Counted from the stretch's first letter, positions 1 to 8,675 are shown. The stretch is DNA of 51,858 nucleotides from an uncultured Alphaproteobacteria bacterium (GCA_944392225.1 CALXWB010000008.1:1-51858), one strand, 5' to 3'. A program made the numbers and translations. The notes: a model not told the origin generated them from the letters alone.

Positions 1-33
1 CGTTTAGGGGATGCCAGTGCTAAAGGCTTATAG
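1..33 (+). CDS. possible 3' end of a gene entering from upstream
   Basis: Frame 1 is open from the window edge to a TAG at 31-33 and would end a protein in RLGDASAKGL. A strong intrinsic terminator follows 12 bases later, which fits a gene end here. Only ten codons are visible, so neither identity nor coding status can be established. Confidence 0.3.
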   Translation, partial: RLGDASAKGL

Positions 34-44
34 CCGCATATGAA

Positions 45-77
45 GAACCCCGCGTTTTACGCGGGGGTTTCTTTTTG
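45..77 (+). terminator. intrinsic terminator upstream of flagellin 1
   Basis: A GC-rich hairpin (AACCCCGCG, short TTTTA loop, CGCGGGGGTT) is followed by CTTTTT. It isolates the flagellin promoter from the preceding transcript. The second flagellin locus is likewise preceded by a terminator. Confidence 0.85.
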
Positions 78-92
78 CAGAAGATAGACATA

Positions 93-201
93 TTAACCAA
101 ACATTAACCCGGCATATGGTAGTTTAAAAGACGGATGAAAAGGTTTGAGTAAGAAAACCGCATCCAAAGTATTGCAATATATCAAAAAGTAGTTGGTGGA
201 T
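93..201 (+). promoter_or_regulatory. conserved flagellin promoter/leader, copy 1
   Basis: These 109 bases align without a gap to 28482-28590 in front of flagellin 2 and are nearly identical from about position 130 to the start codon. The block opens with TTAACC-AAACA-TTAACC. A two-part stem-loop can be drawn: GGATG (133-137) with CATCC (161-165), and inside it GGTTT (142-146) with AAACC (155-159). There is no normal Shine-Dalgarno sequence; GGTGGA lies immediately before the ATG. A structured leader with GGA motifs suggests post-transcriptional control (FlbT- or CsrA-type), which is inference. No sigma-28 or sigma-54 promoter was convincingly identified. Confidence 0.6.
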
Positions 202-2247
202 ATGTCAGAAATAAGTTTAACAGCGTCCATGCGCAGCAATTTGTTAAGCTTGCAACAAATCTCAAAGTTGCAAGATAGCACGCAATTACGCTTATCCACC
301 GGCCTCAAGGTTAATTCCGCCATAGATAATCCCAGTTCCTATTACACCGCCAGCTCGCTGAATAACCGAGCGGAGGATTTGTCGGCCTTGCTTGATTCGA
401 TGGGGCAATCGGTGCAAACCATCAAAGCCGCAACAGAGGGGATAGAAAAAGCGGAAGATTTATTAGAGCTAGCCAAAGCCACGGCAACCGATATTTCAGA
501 AAAGCTTAGCAGTGAAAATATTTTTGCTATCGTCAGCACCAAGAGTGAATTGTTAAACGCCGTCGATAAATGGGAAAGCGGCAACGGTCTAATTGTTTTG
601 GCAGAAGATATCAATATGGGCTCAACTAAGTTAGAGCTCAAAGACAATCAAAAATTGGTGGGCTTAAACTATATTGACGGTTCACAAAAACGCGCTGAAC
701 TAAGCTGGACTTTTGCAGCCGGCAGCGCAGATGGTCGCGGTATGATAACGGCAGAAGATAACCTGCTATCAGACATCAAAATCACCTATAACTCTGATAA
801 TATTGATTCTGCGAACAAATCCTTTAATGCGATTTATAACGATGGCCACAAACTCAACCTGCATAATGTCGATTTGACCGTGAATCATACGGCAACAGGG
901 GTGACCGGACAAATAATAAGTGGCATAGAAAATGTTAATAGAGGATCAATCCATATGAGTGGAAATGTGACGCTAAATTCAACTTCACCCAATATAGCAA
1001 ACAGAAGACTGATCAATCATCAAGATAAAGCATGTCAATTGGTGTTAGAAGAAGGTTCGCATTTAGATATAAAGACGCAAGGTTCCGGTACACGTGTGAT
1101 AAATTCGGGTTCTAATGTATTTCTAGGTGATGTTGTTGATAATAGTTTAGGTGGAAATACGGAGAGTTTTATTAATGGAACTTTTTCTTTTTATCAAAAA
1201 TTTTCATTTAAACAGATTGCAACAACTTCAACAGCACTTTTCTATAATTCAGATGTTTCTTTTTATGGACAAACAGCAATTGAAATTAGTGGACATAACC
1301 ATAAAATTTTTAGTGGCGGAACTAGCAATATATATGGTCAGTTTATAGTATCTGAGACGGGAGCAATAGATACTAACTCTAATCAGTTGTTGTTAAACCA
1401 TACCATTAACATTCATAGCGGGGCAGAAGTATGGCTTAATCAATCTGCAGGTTCAAATTTTATAAGTAACAGAACAGAAAATCAAATTAACATTTCCGCC
1501 GGGGCGAAATTTGGGGTGAAGAAAGATAATAGTGGGATTGATAAGCTTTATCAGGCAGATAAAGATACCAATATTACGACTTCATCCGCTGAACAAGTTG
1601 ATGACTTTGTCGGCGTGGACGGATTGTCGGTGACAGGTACTTTTCCACAATCGGCTTATGATGCCGCCATGGCTGACTTAACCGCAGAAATTGCAAAAAT
1701 CGGCACCAGAAGTCATGAAAGCACGTTGAATGATAAAGACAAAATCTCCAACTATCAAACAAGCTTGACACAAGGGCAAAAATATACCGATATCATCAAA
1801 CAATATGATGATTTAATCAAAGATAGCGCTTATAAAGGTGTGAATCTGTTACAAGGCGATGACCTCAAGGTGATTTTCAACGAAAACCGCAGTTCAACGG
1901 TTGATGTCTTGGGGCAAGATATTCGTTCCGATGAAATCGGTTTAATCACCACCGATTGGAAATCTTTGGCCGATATTAAACAATCTTTTGATGAACTCAC
2001 TAATGCCAAAAACACTTTGCGCTCGGCATCAACCAAGCTTGGCAACTATTATTCGATTATTACCGAGCGTGAGACATTCACCGATAATTTGATTAATGTA
2101 TTGCAAGAAGGTGCGGATAAATTGACATTGGCGGATATGAATGAAGAGTCTGCCAATATGCTCTCTCTCCAAACCCAACAGCAATTGGCAATTAATTCCC
2201 TCTCGCTGGCATCACAATCATCGCAATCCATTTTGCGCCTATTCTAG
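202..2247 (+). CDS. flagellin 1 with a large beta-helix-like central domain
   Basis: Filament subunit of the flagellum, 681 aa. Residues about 1-97 form the flagellin N-terminal D0/D1 domain (SLTASMRSNLLSLQ, RLSTGLKVNSAIDNPSSYY). The last ~150 residues form the C-terminal D1/D0 domain (KNTLRSASTKLGNYYS, ITERETFTDNLINVL, ending ILRLF). Between them lie roughly 400 residues rich in Asn, Ser, Thr, Gly and Ile with alternating short hydrophobic strands, reminiscent of right-handed beta-helix surface proteins; GC content drops there (about 930-1500). Typical alphaproteobacterial flagellins are far shorter. ATG 202 is chosen over TTG 193 because family members begin MxxISLTAS. No other flagellar gene lies nearby. 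The paralogue at 28591 shares both ends but not the middle. Confidence 0.93.
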   Translation: MSEISLTASMRSNLLSLQQISKLQDSTQLRLSTGLKVNSAIDNPSSYYTASSLNNRAEDLSALLDSMGQSVQTIKAATEGIEKAEDLLELAKATATDISEKLSSENIFAIVSTKSELLNAVDKWESGNGLIVLAEDINMGSTKLELKDNQKLVGLNYIDGSQKRAELSWTFAAGSADGRGMITAEDNLLSDIKITYNSDNIDSANKSFNAIYNDGHKLNLHNVDLTVNHTATGVTGQIISGIENVNRGSIHMSGNVTLNSTSPNIANRRLINHQDKACQLVLEEGSHLDIKTQGSGTRVINSGSNVFLGDVVDNSLGGNTESFINGTFSFYQKFSFKQIATTSTALFYNSDVSFYGQTAIEISGHNHKIFSGGTSNIYGQFIVSETGAIDTNSNQLLLNHTINIHSGAEVWLNQSAGSNFISNRTENQINISAGAKFGVKKDNSGIDKLYQADKDTNITTSSAEQVDDFVGVDGLSVTGTFPQSAYDAAMADLTAEIAKIGTRSHESTLNDKDKISNYQTSLTQGQKYTDIIKQYDDLIKDSAYKGVNLLQGDDLKVIFNENRSSTVDVLGQDIRSDEIGLITTDWKSLADIKQSFDELTNAKNTLRSASTKLGNYYSIITERETFTDNLINVLQEGADKLTLADMNEESANMLSLQTQQQLAINSLSLASQSSQSILRLF

Positions 2248-2325
2248 ACACAAACCCTCCGCCCAAAACGAGAAGAGCATCGCGGTCCTCTCGGCACCGC
2301 CCACTCGGCAGTCAATTGATGGGAT

Positions 2326-2393
2326 CAAACTGCCTCCAGTTTGTGGCTTCAGCTTGTCAAACGCGCTACGTTTGTGGCTCTTGCTTTTTCTTT
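2326..2393 (+). terminator. double hairpin and T-rich tract after flagellin 1
   Basis: Two consecutive hairpins, CAAACTG/CAGTTTG (2326-2343) and CAAACG/CGTTTG (2358-2374), precede a T-rich tract (2381-2393). The first ~60 bases after the flagellin stop also resemble those after flagellin 2. The hairpins may be a weak terminator or a REP-like repeat. Confidence 0.4.
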
Positions 2394-2440
2394 CATCAAA
2401 CCATATATTTTATTTATACAAAAATAAAAGGAGGTAAAAT

Positions 2441-2959
2441 ATGGAATTTTATGATTTATTGCGCAAGCGTTATTCTGCCAGAAAATATTTACCCAAAAAG
2501 GTTGAATCGGCAAAATTGGTGCAGATTTTGGAAGCAGCGAGGATTGCGCAGACAGCCAAGAATTTGCAACCGATAAAGATTATTGTTTGCGACAATGAAG
2601 AAAGTTTGGGTAAAATTTCCAAAGCAGCCAATATTTATGGTGCGCCGATGGCTTTGTTGGTTTGCGGTGATTTGGACAAAGCTTGGCATCGGGAATGGGA
2701 TGGCAAGTTGAGCCAAGATATTGATACCGCAATTGTGACCACGCATATGATGTTGGAAGCAACCAACCAAGGTGTAAACAGCGTTTGGGTTTGTAACTTT
2801 AAGCCGGATATCATACGTGCCGAATTTAACCTGCCGCAAAACCTGGTTCCTGTTAATATTTTGGTTTTGGGCTATGCCGATGGTGAGCCGCCGTCATTGG
2901 AGCGTTTTAAAGAGCGTCGTAAAAAACTGGACGAGATTGTTTCATACAATCATTTATAA
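2441..2959 (+). CDS. nitroreductase-family flavoprotein
   Basis: A 172-aa protein of the FMN-dependent nitroreductase superfamily, which uses NAD(P)H to reduce nitro compounds, quinones or related substrates; the real substrate is unknown. The family start is clear (FYDLLRKRYSARKY, the FMN-binding Arg region), followed by the AARIAQTAKNLQP stretch and the typical end VNILVLGYADGEPP. It is short, in the small nitroreductase class, like the second one at 33586. An almost perfect Shine-Dalgarno AAGGAGGT (2428-2435) sits five bases before the ATG. It is monocistronic, bounded by the flagellin hairpins and a bidirectional terminator. Confidence 0.88.
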   Translation: MEFYDLLRKRYSARKYLPKKVESAKLVQILEAARIAQTAKNLQPIKIIVCDNEESLGKISKAANIYGAPMALLVCGDLDKAWHREWDGKLSQDIDTAIVTTHMMLEATNQGVNSVWVCNFKPDIIRAEFNLPQNLVPVNILVLGYADGEPPSLERFKERRKKLDEIVSYNHL

Positions 2960-2965
2960 AAAAGA

Positions 2966-3003
2966 AAAAAAGCAGATAAAGAGCAAAGTTATCTGCTTTT
3001 TTT
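2966..3003. terminator. bidirectional intrinsic terminator
   Basis: AAAAAGCAGATA pairs with TATCTGCTTTTT around a short loop, with A and T tracts on the two sides, so it can stop both the nitroreductase transcript and the convergent holC operon. The holC stop codon lies at its right edge. Confidence 0.85.
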
Positions 3004-3457
3004 ATGCTGCTTGCGTCCATTTGCCGTTTTCATCTTGTTTCCAATAATAAACATCGATAGCGGCAGATTTAAGCTCTTTCCAAAAAGCTCTGGCCTGTGT
3101 GAGCGAGGTATTGTCATTGCCGTCAAAAATATTGAAGACGCGCTCAAATTTTTGCAGTTCATCGAGTGAAATTTTGGCCCCGTCAACCAAAAACAACAAG
3201 CATGCCTGGTTGGGGTTATCATCTCCTGAAGTGAGCCAGATAGGTTGTTGCGCCGCAAAGCCGTCTTTTTTGGAGCCATGCGGAATGAAAGAAGCTTCGG
3301 CATAAGTCCAGAGGTGAGAATTTAAGAATTCCACACGTTCATCGTTACCAACCTTGACCAAAATATTTTTTTGCAAAGCATAAGCTTTTTCCAAGAGCTT
3401 GGGCAAAACATCTTCCAAAGTTTGTTTTTGCAAATGATAAAAATCAACGCGAGACAT
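3002..3457 (-). CDS. holC: DNA polymerase III chi subunit
   Basis: About 151 aa. Chi belongs to the clamp-loader complex of the replicative polymerase and links it to SSB. The start VDFYHLQ, the central VEFLNSHLWTY (the FLPH-type helix), FIPHG and the block QQPIWLTSGDDNPNQACLLFLVDG are HolC family features. The start at 3457 (MSRVDFYHL) is preferred over an upstream ATG at 3472 because GAGGAG lies eight bases upstream and homologues begin this way. Its first codons overlap the end of degP by 14 bases, so it is probably translationally coupled as the last gene of the hflK-hflC-degP-holC operon. Confidence 0.88.
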   Translation of the reverse strand: MSRVDFYHLQKQTLEDVLPKLLEKAYALQKNILVKVGNDERVEFLNSHLWTYAEASFIPHGSKKDGFAAQQPIWLTSGDDNPNQACLLFLVDGAKISLDELQKFERVFNIFDGNDNTSLTQARAFWKELKSAAIDVYYWKQDENGKWTQAA

Positions 3458-4880
3458 TTTCTTTCTCCTCATTTAACTTAACCGCCACAAAATAAATCTG
3501 CTCGCCGCTTTTAATTTGCAAAAGCAAAGGTTTGCTATGGGCCCGTTTTGCCTCTGTAACATGCGTTTGCACATCGGCCACATCAATCACGGGGCTCTTG
3601 TCAATAGAAACGATTATATCTCCGGGTTTTAAGCCTTTTTGCGCAGAGTCTCCATTGGCAAGAACTTGTGTGATGACAACACCTTTCTCGGTGGATAGAA
3701 GTTTATATTTATCGGCCATCTGTGCGGTGATGGAAGAAATGCCCAATCCCAAATCTTCAATTGCGGTGGCCGAATTTTCCACGATGGCTTGAGGCAAATC
3801 TATGGCTGAAGAGGCCGATTTTTGTTCGGGGACATCTTCCGGCATTTTTTCAATTTTAATATTGAGAATTTGCGGCTTATTATCGCGCAAAATTTCAATT
3901 TCAACAACTGTGCCGATAGGCGTTTCTGCCACCATGCGAGAGAAATTTTGCGTATTATCCATCATATGATGGTTGAATTTATAAATAATATCTCCGGCCT
4001 TAATTCCGGCTTTGGCAGCACTGGAGCCTTCCGTCACTTCGGTGATGATGGCGCCGTGCAAAATATCGGCATTCAAGCTTTGCAGCATTTCATCATCAAG
4101 TGCCTGCATTTTAATACCGATCCACCCACGTTCAACTCTGCCTGATTTTTTAAGCTGATTTATGACAAATTGGATTGAGTTAACGGGAATGGCAAAGCCC
4201 ACGCCCATACTGCCGCCGTTGGTTGAAAAAATGGCAGTATTGACGCCGATGAGCTCGCCTTGCATATTAAACATCGGGCCGCCGGAAGAACCTTGGTTGA
4301 TGGATGCATCGGTTTGGATGAAATTGTCATAAGGCCCGGTTTCAATATCTCTGGATTTTGCCGAGACAATACCGGCCGTAACACTGCCACCGAGCCCAAA
4401 TGGGTTGCCGATGGCCAAAATCCAATCACCGACCCGAATTTTGTCAGAATCACCAAACTTAACCGGGAAAAGAGGCTGTTTTGCTTCAATCTTGATTAAG
4501 GCGATATCCGTTTTGGCATCTTTGCCGATGAGTTTTGCTTCATAAGACTTATTATTGGCAAGCGTCACGGTAATGCTTTGCGCTTTATCAATCACATGGT
4601 TATTGGTCACGATAAAACCATTATTATCAATAATGAACCCCGAGCCCAAAGAAACTTTGTTGGTTATGGGCGCATTGAAAATTGAATCAACCGTGGTTTC
4701 AATATGATTTTCCGATTCTTCTTCAGCCAGAGCATCATGTGTGGTGGAAATATTGACGACCGACGGCATGAGCTTTTCAACCAAATCGGCAAAAGAAGGA
4801 AAAACGTTTTGAGCCTGAGCAGAGGAAATGCTCAGCCCCAAAAACAAACAACTTGTTAAAAAAATTTTTTTCAACATCAT
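3444..4880 (-). CDS. periplasmic DegP/HtrA-family serine protease with two PDZ domains
   Basis: A 478-aa periplasmic protease/chaperone that handles misfolded envelope proteins. It has a signal peptide (LFLGLSISSAQAQ). The trypsin-like domain carries the triad His95 (TNNHVI), Asp125 (KTDIALIKI) and Ser199 (NQGSSGGPMFN). Two PDZ modules follow (GSSAAKAGIKAGDII and DSAQKGLKPGDIIVSID). The length and two PDZ domains match the DegP/DegQ/MucD (Do) family. It follows hflC by five bases, a common arrangement in proteobacteria. The product could equally be named DegQ or MucD; the exact subtype cannot be decided here. Confidence 0.95.
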   Translation of the reverse strand: MMLKKIFLTSCLFLGLSISSAQAQNVFPSFADLVEKLMPSVVNISTTHDALAEEESENHIETTVDSIFNAPITNKVSLGSGFIIDNNGFIVTNNHVIDKAQSITVTLANNKSYEAKLIGKDAKTDIALIKIEAKQPLFPVKFGDSDKIRVGDWILAIGNPFGLGGSVTAGIVSAKSRDIETGPYDNFIQTDASINQGSSGGPMFNMQGELIGVNTAIFSTNGGSMGVGFAIPVNSIQFVINQLKKSGRVERGWIGIKMQALDDEMLQSLNADILHGAIITEVTEGSSAAKAGIKAGDIIYKFNHHMMDNTQNFSRMVAETPIGTVVEIEILRDNKPQILNIKIEKMPEDVPEQKSASSAIDLPQAIVENSATAIEDLGLGISSITAQMADKYKLLSTEKGVVITQVLANGDSAQKGLKPGDIIVSIDKSPVIDVADVQTHVTEAKRAHSKPLLLQIKSGEQIYFVAVKLNEEKENVSR

Positions 4881-4885
4881 TATTT

Positions 4886-5764
4886 TTATTTTCCAACTTT
4901 AGGTGTTTGGCCAAAAAATTCAAAAAATTCGGAATCCGGGGCCAAAACCATGGAAGTTTCACCTTTGTTCAAAGCGTTGCGATAAGCCTCAAGGCTGCGG
5001 TAATAAGCATAAAACTTGGGATCTGTGCCGGCGGCTTGATTCCAAATTTCAATGGCTTCTTTGTCACCGTTACCGCGGATGATTTGGGCTTGCTTTTCTG
5101 CATCGGCAATGATGATTGTGCTTTCTTTTTCAGCCAGGGCTCTGATTTGTTGCGAGAGCTGTTGACCTTGACCGCGAAATTCTTTGGCTTCTCTTTCGCG
5201 TTCGGATTTCATGCGTGCATTAATAGCTTGCAAAACCTCAATCGGTAAATCGGCACGGCGGATTCTCACATCGGCAACGCTGACACCAATCTGTGCGGCA
5301 TCAACTTTAACGGCAGAGCTGATATCTTGCATGATTTGCGTTCTTTGTTGTGAAAGCAGCTCTTGCAAAGTGATTCGACCCAAAATTTTGCGCAAAGAAG
5401 AATTGACGATTTCTTCCAGTTTGCTTCTGGCTTGTTCCTCGGTGCGCACGGTTTGATAAAACTTCAGCGGATCCACAATTTGATAACGGGTAAAACTGTC
5501 AACATCCAAACGTTTTTTATCATTCAACACAACTTCTTGTGCCGGCGGGTCAAGATTGAGCAAACGCTTGTCATAAAGAATAACATTTTGGATGAAAGGT
5601 GTTTTGATTTTAAGGCCAGGTTCTTTAACCTCGCGCACCGGCTCGCCAAATTGCAGGACGATGGCCTGTTCGGCTTGTCCCACAACATAAAACGTATTCG
5701 CGGCAACCAAAAGCACAACGGCGCAAACAATAAGAGAAAATACTTTAACTTTATCACTCATCAT
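4886..5764 (-). CDS. hflC: HflC, FtsH-modulating SPFH/band-7 membrane protein
   Basis: A 292-aa inner-membrane protein with one N-terminal transmembrane segment (VFSLIVCAVVLLVAANTFYVV) and a large periplasmic band-7 domain (AIVLQFGEPV, then LQELLSQQRTQIM and VSVADVRIRRADLP), followed by a charged helical stretch. With HflK it forms the HflKC complex that encloses and regulates the FtsH protease. The Shine-Dalgarno AGGAG lies inside the last codons of hflK, two bases before the gene, so the pair is translationally coupled. ATG 5764 has five-base spacing; the next ATG (5761) is also possible. Confidence 0.95.
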   Translation of the reverse strand: MMSDKVKVFSLIVCAVVLLVAANTFYVVGQAEQAIVLQFGEPVREVKEPGLKIKTPFIQNVILYDKRLLNLDPPAQEVVLNDKKRLDVDSFTRYQIVDPLKFYQTVRTEEQARSKLEEIVNSSLRKILGRITLQELLSQQRTQIMQDISSAVKVDAAQIGVSVADVRIRRADLPIEVLQAINARMKSEREREAKEFRGQGQQLSQQIRALAEKESTIIIADAEKQAQIIRGNGDKEAIEIWNQAAGTDPKFYAYYRSLEAYRNALNKGETSMVLAPDSEFFEFFGQTPKVGK

Positions 5765-5766
5765 CT

Positions 5767-6864
5767 TTACTCCTGAACATTTTTGTTGCGGCTAAGTTGA
5801 TCCAACGGCAAATAAGGCAAAACATTGCTTCCTTTGTCGGAAGGATTGATAATCACTTTGTTGGAATTTGCCAAAACATTTTCCATGGTTTCCAAATACA
5901 TACGTTTGACAGTCACGTCTTTGCCGTTGAGGTAAGCATTATAAACCGAGAGAAAACGTTCGGCTTCACCTTTGGCTTTGCTGACAACGGCTTCACGATA
6001 AGCCTCGGCATCTTGCACGCGTTTGGAAGCCTCACCTTTTGCCTTGGGCACGATTTCATTGCGGTAAGATTCCGCCTCGTTTTTGTAGCGTTCCATATCG
6101 GCTTTGGCACGTTGCACTTCATTAAAAGCATCAACCACTTGTTTCGGTGGATCAGCCTTTTGCAGCTTAACACGCACGATTGTTATGCCGGAACCAAACT
6201 CATCAAGCACTTTTTGCAACTCGGCTTTGGTTTCATCTTCAATTTTGCCGCGATCTCCCGTAATGATGGATTGCATTTGCGATTGGCCGACAATTTCGCG
6301 CAAGACGGATTGCGCAGCCACACGCACGGTTTGGTCGGGGTCACGCATGTTAAAGAGATAATCTTTGGCATTGCCCACTTTCCACACAATGGTGAGGTTG
6401 ATATCAACAATATTTTCATCGCCGGTCAGCATATGGCTTTCGGTAAAAGATTTCAGCGGGTCGGAGTTATAAGTATTTCCGTTGCGGATTCCCATAGCAT
6501 TGCGCGGAGAATAAGCTTCCTGCACCCCGAGGTTAATACTTCTTTCTTGAGAGAAGTTAACCTTTTTAACGGTTTCAATGGGGTAGGGCAGGTGATAATG
6601 CAAGCCGGCATCTGTGGTTTGTGTATATTTTCCAAAGCGCAAAACCACACCTTGCTCGTTCGGCTGCACCTGATAAAAACCGGTTGCCAGCCAAACCAAA
6701 ACAACCAAAACAATAATCAATCCCAAATTGATGTTTGGTCCTTGAATATTATCGCCTTTCATGGTTTGGATTTTCACAACTTTGGGCTTTTTTTCTTCAA
6801 CCGGAAAGGTTTGCCAAGGGTTATCCGGCTCATTGTTTCCCCAAGGCCCTTCAATTTTTGCCAT
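5767..6864 (-). CDS. hflK: HflK, FtsH-modulating SPFH/band-7 membrane protein
   Basis: A 365-aa partner of HflC. It has a short hydrophilic N-terminus with the typical GPWGNN and NPWQ pieces, one transmembrane segment (LGLIIVLVVLVWLATGFY), the band-7 domain (QPNEQGVVLRFGKY, YHLPYPIETV, MLTGDENIVDINLTIVW) and a coiled-coil-like C-terminal half (VQRAKADMERYKNEAESYRNE). First gene of the hflK-hflC-degP-holC unit, with AGAGGA eight bases before the ATG. It is divergent from mrp; the shared upstream region is only about 100 bases. Confidence 0.95.
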   Translation of the reverse strand: MAKIEGPWGNNEPDNPWQTFPVEEKKPKVVKIQTMKGDNIQGPNINLGLIIVLVVLVWLATGFYQVQPNEQGVVLRFGKYTQTTDAGLHYHLPYPIETVKKVNFSQERSINLGVQEAYSPRNAMGIRNGNTYNSDPLKSFTESHMLTGDENIVDINLTIVWKVGNAKDYLFNMRDPDQTVRVAAQSVLREIVGQSQMQSIITGDRGKIEDETKAELQKVLDEFGSGITIVRVKLQKADPPKQVVDAFNEVQRAKADMERYKNEAESYRNEIVPKAKGEASKRVQDAEAYREAVVSKAKGEAERFLSVYNAYLNGKDVTVKRMYLETMENVLANSNKVIINPSDKGSNVLPYLPLDQLSRNKNVQE

Positions 6865-6886
6865 AAAATTTTCCTCTTATAATCAT

Positions 6887-6915
6887 TTGACTTAAACAAA
6901 TATATAATATAAATA
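6887..6915 (+). promoter_or_regulatory. candidate sigma-70-type promoter of mrp
   Basis: TTGACT (6887-6892) and TAAATA (6910-6915) are separated by 17 bases in the short AT-rich gap between hflK and mrp. The spacing and -35 are good but the -10 is weak; in such AT-rich DNA a chance match is possible. Confidence 0.4.
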
Positions 6916-6966
6916 AGAGTTCAATACATTCAAGAAAAGAGAGTTTTATCAACAGGAACAAAAATC

Positions 6967-7992
6967 ATGGAAGATAAGATTAAAGCAATTGTTGAACAAT
7001 TTTTTAGCCCGGAAAATATTGAAAGTGTCAAAATTTTTGGCCAGAGAGCCATCATAACCTTAAGAAACGTGGCAGAAAATCAAGAGTTGGAAGATTTGGC
7101 CAAAAAATCTCTTCTGGCAATTGACGGGGTGGAAAAAGTTTCCATTGTTTATACGGCAGATAAAAAAGTGCAAAATCTGCGTCCGCAACAAGAAAAATAT
7201 AATGTCAGAAATGTGAAAAAAATCATAGGCGTGGCTTCAGGTAAAGGTGGTGTCGGCAAATCGACGACATCGGTTAACCTGGCTTTGGCTTTGAGCAAAG
7301 CAGGATTGAATGTGGCTCTGTTTGATGCCGACATTTATGGCCCCTCGGTGCCAACCATGTTAGGCTATGAAGGGCAAAATTTGGCCACGGTTGACGGAAA
7401 GAGCTTTGAACCGTTTGAAGCCTGCGGTATTCAGTCTATGTCCATCGGCACGCTGATAGACAGAAACCAGCCGCTGATTTGGCGCGGAGCCAAAGCCTGC
7501 GGTGCCATAGAACAGCTCTTAACGGAAACCAATTGGCATAATGTCGATGTGATGGTGATAGACATGCCGCCCGGCACCGGGGATATCCAAATCACCTTAT
7601 CGCAAAAGCTGGATATGGATGGTGTGGTCATTGTTTCCACCCCGCAAGATATTGCTTTGATAGATGCCATAAAAGGCGTGAATATGTTCAAACGTGTCGA
7701 TGTGCCGATTTTGGGCATTGTGGAAAATATGAGCTATTATATTTGTGAGCATTGCGGCACCAGGGCAGATATTTTTGGTCATGAAGGGGCCAAAAAAACG
7801 GCAGAAAAAATGGGAGAAACCTTTTTGGGTGAGATTCCGCTGCACCTATCAATCAGAGAAAATGCCGACAACGGCACGCCGATAGTGGCATCAGCCCCAC
7901 AGTCGCCGTATAGCATAGCTTATATGGATATTGCGGAAAAGATAATTTCAGAACTGAAGCTGGAACCAAACAAAAAAGCCTCAAATCTTTGA
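6967..7992 (+). CDS. mrp: Mrp/ApbC-type iron-sulfur cluster carrier ATPase
   Basis: A 341-aa cytosolic P-loop ATPase that carries and delivers Fe-S clusters. Residues about 1-75 form the MIP18/DUF59 domain. The deviant Walker A is GKGGVGKSTTS (around residue 95), the switch/Walker B is DVMVIDMPPGTGD, and YICEHCG supplies the CxxC that bridges a cluster in the dimer. ENMSYY is a family signature. The last codons (KKASNL, stop) lie inside the terminator hairpin. Monocistronic and convergent with lexA. Confidence 0.95.
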   Translation: MEDKIKAIVEQFFSPENIESVKIFGQRAIITLRNVAENQELEDLAKKSLLAIDGVEKVSIVYTADKKVQNLRPQQEKYNVRNVKKIIGVASGKGGVGKSTTSVNLALALSKAGLNVALFDADIYGPSVPTMLGYEGQNLATVDGKSFEPFEACGIQSMSIGTLIDRNQPLIWRGAKACGAIEQLLTETNWHNVDVMVIDMPPGTGDIQITLSQKLDMDGVVIVSTPQDIALIDAIKGVNMFKRVDVPILGIVENMSYYICEHCGTRADIFGHEGAKKTAEKMGETFLGEIPLHLSIRENADNGTPIVASAPQSPYSIAYMDIAEKIISELKLEPNKKASNL

Positions 7993-8000
7993 GGCTTTTT
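7973..8000. terminator. bidirectional terminator overlapping the mrp stop codon
   Basis: AAAAAGCCTCAAA pairs with TTTGAGGCTTTTT around a minimal loop. The left arm and loop are the final mrp codons and TGA, so the terminator is partly coding. It also serves convergent lexA, whose stop is at 8006. Confidence 0.88.
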
Positions 8001-8005
8001 TTGGT

Positions 8006-8662
8006 TTAATGATAGTTTCGAATAATGCCGGATAAGATTCCCTGAATTTTAACCCGATCAGGGGAAAAATGTCTGGTTTCATAAGTATGATTTTGCGGAA
8101 TGAGCAAAATCTCATTTTTTTCTTTTTTCAAAACCTTGAGTGTGGCTTCACAATCATCAATCAAAGCCACGACAATCTCGCCGTTATTGGCATTTTCAGC
8201 CTTACGGATGATGGCGGTGTCTCCGTCCAAGATTCCGCCTTCAATCATGGAATCTCCTTCCACGGTCAGGGCATAAAACTGTCCTTTAGAGACCATATCC
8301 AACGGCACGGCGATTTTTTCATTTTCATTGGCGATGGCTTCAATCGGGGTTCCGGCGGCAATTTTACCATAGAGCGGAATTTCCACGGCAGAAAACTGCA
8401 AAGCCTGTTCGCGTTTTTTTTCTTCTTCAATAATGGCGCTGGGTTTGAGCTTGGGCAAGCGCAACACTTCCAAAGCGCGGGCCTTATGCGGCAATTTGCG
8501 AATAAAATTGCGTTCTTCCAAAGCCTCAATCAGGGCATGAATCCCGGATTTAGATTTGAGGCCGACAGCGTCTTTCATCTCATCAAAAGAGGGAGAACAG
8601 CCGGTTTCTTTAAGAACTTTGTTGATAAAAAGCAAAAGTTTATATTGTTTTTCGGTGAGCAT
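8006..8662 (-). CDS. lexA: LexA repressor of the SOS response
   Basis: About 218 aa. The N-terminal winged helix (LTEKQYKLLLFI, SPSFDEMKDAVGLKSKSGIHALIEALEERNFI in separate helices) binds DNA. The C-terminal S24 peptidase domain contains the Ala103-Gly104 autocleavage site (IAAGTPI) and the catalytic Ser138 (EGDSMIEGG) and Lys176 (EATLKVL). DNA damage and RecA trigger self-cleavage and de-repression. ATG 8662 with GAGGG just upstream is chosen over an in-frame TTG at 8674. A LexA operator lies in its own promoter, so it is autoregulated. Confidence 0.96.
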   Translation of the reverse strand: MLTEKQYKLLLFINKVLKETGCSPSFDEMKDAVGLKSKSGIHALIEALEERNFIRKLPHKARALEVLRLPKLKPSAIIEEEKKREQALQFSAVEIPLYGKIAAGTPIEAIANENEKIAVPLDMVSKGQFYALTVEGDSMIEGGILDGDTAIIRKAENANNGEIVVALIDDCEATLKVLKKEKNEILLIPQNHTYETRHFSPDRVKIQGILSGIIRNYH

Positions 8663-8675
8663 TTTCCCTCGCAAT

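Noticed and set aside
202..2247. Flagellin 1 as an adhesin or autotransporter
   Set aside because: Both ends are unmistakable flagellin D0/D1 domains and there is no signal peptide or beta-barrel.
5797..6882. 361-codon open frame on the plus strand opposite hflK
   Set aside because: It mirrors hflK almost exactly, has a Phe/His/Ile-rich composition typical of antisense frames, and no ribosome-binding site.
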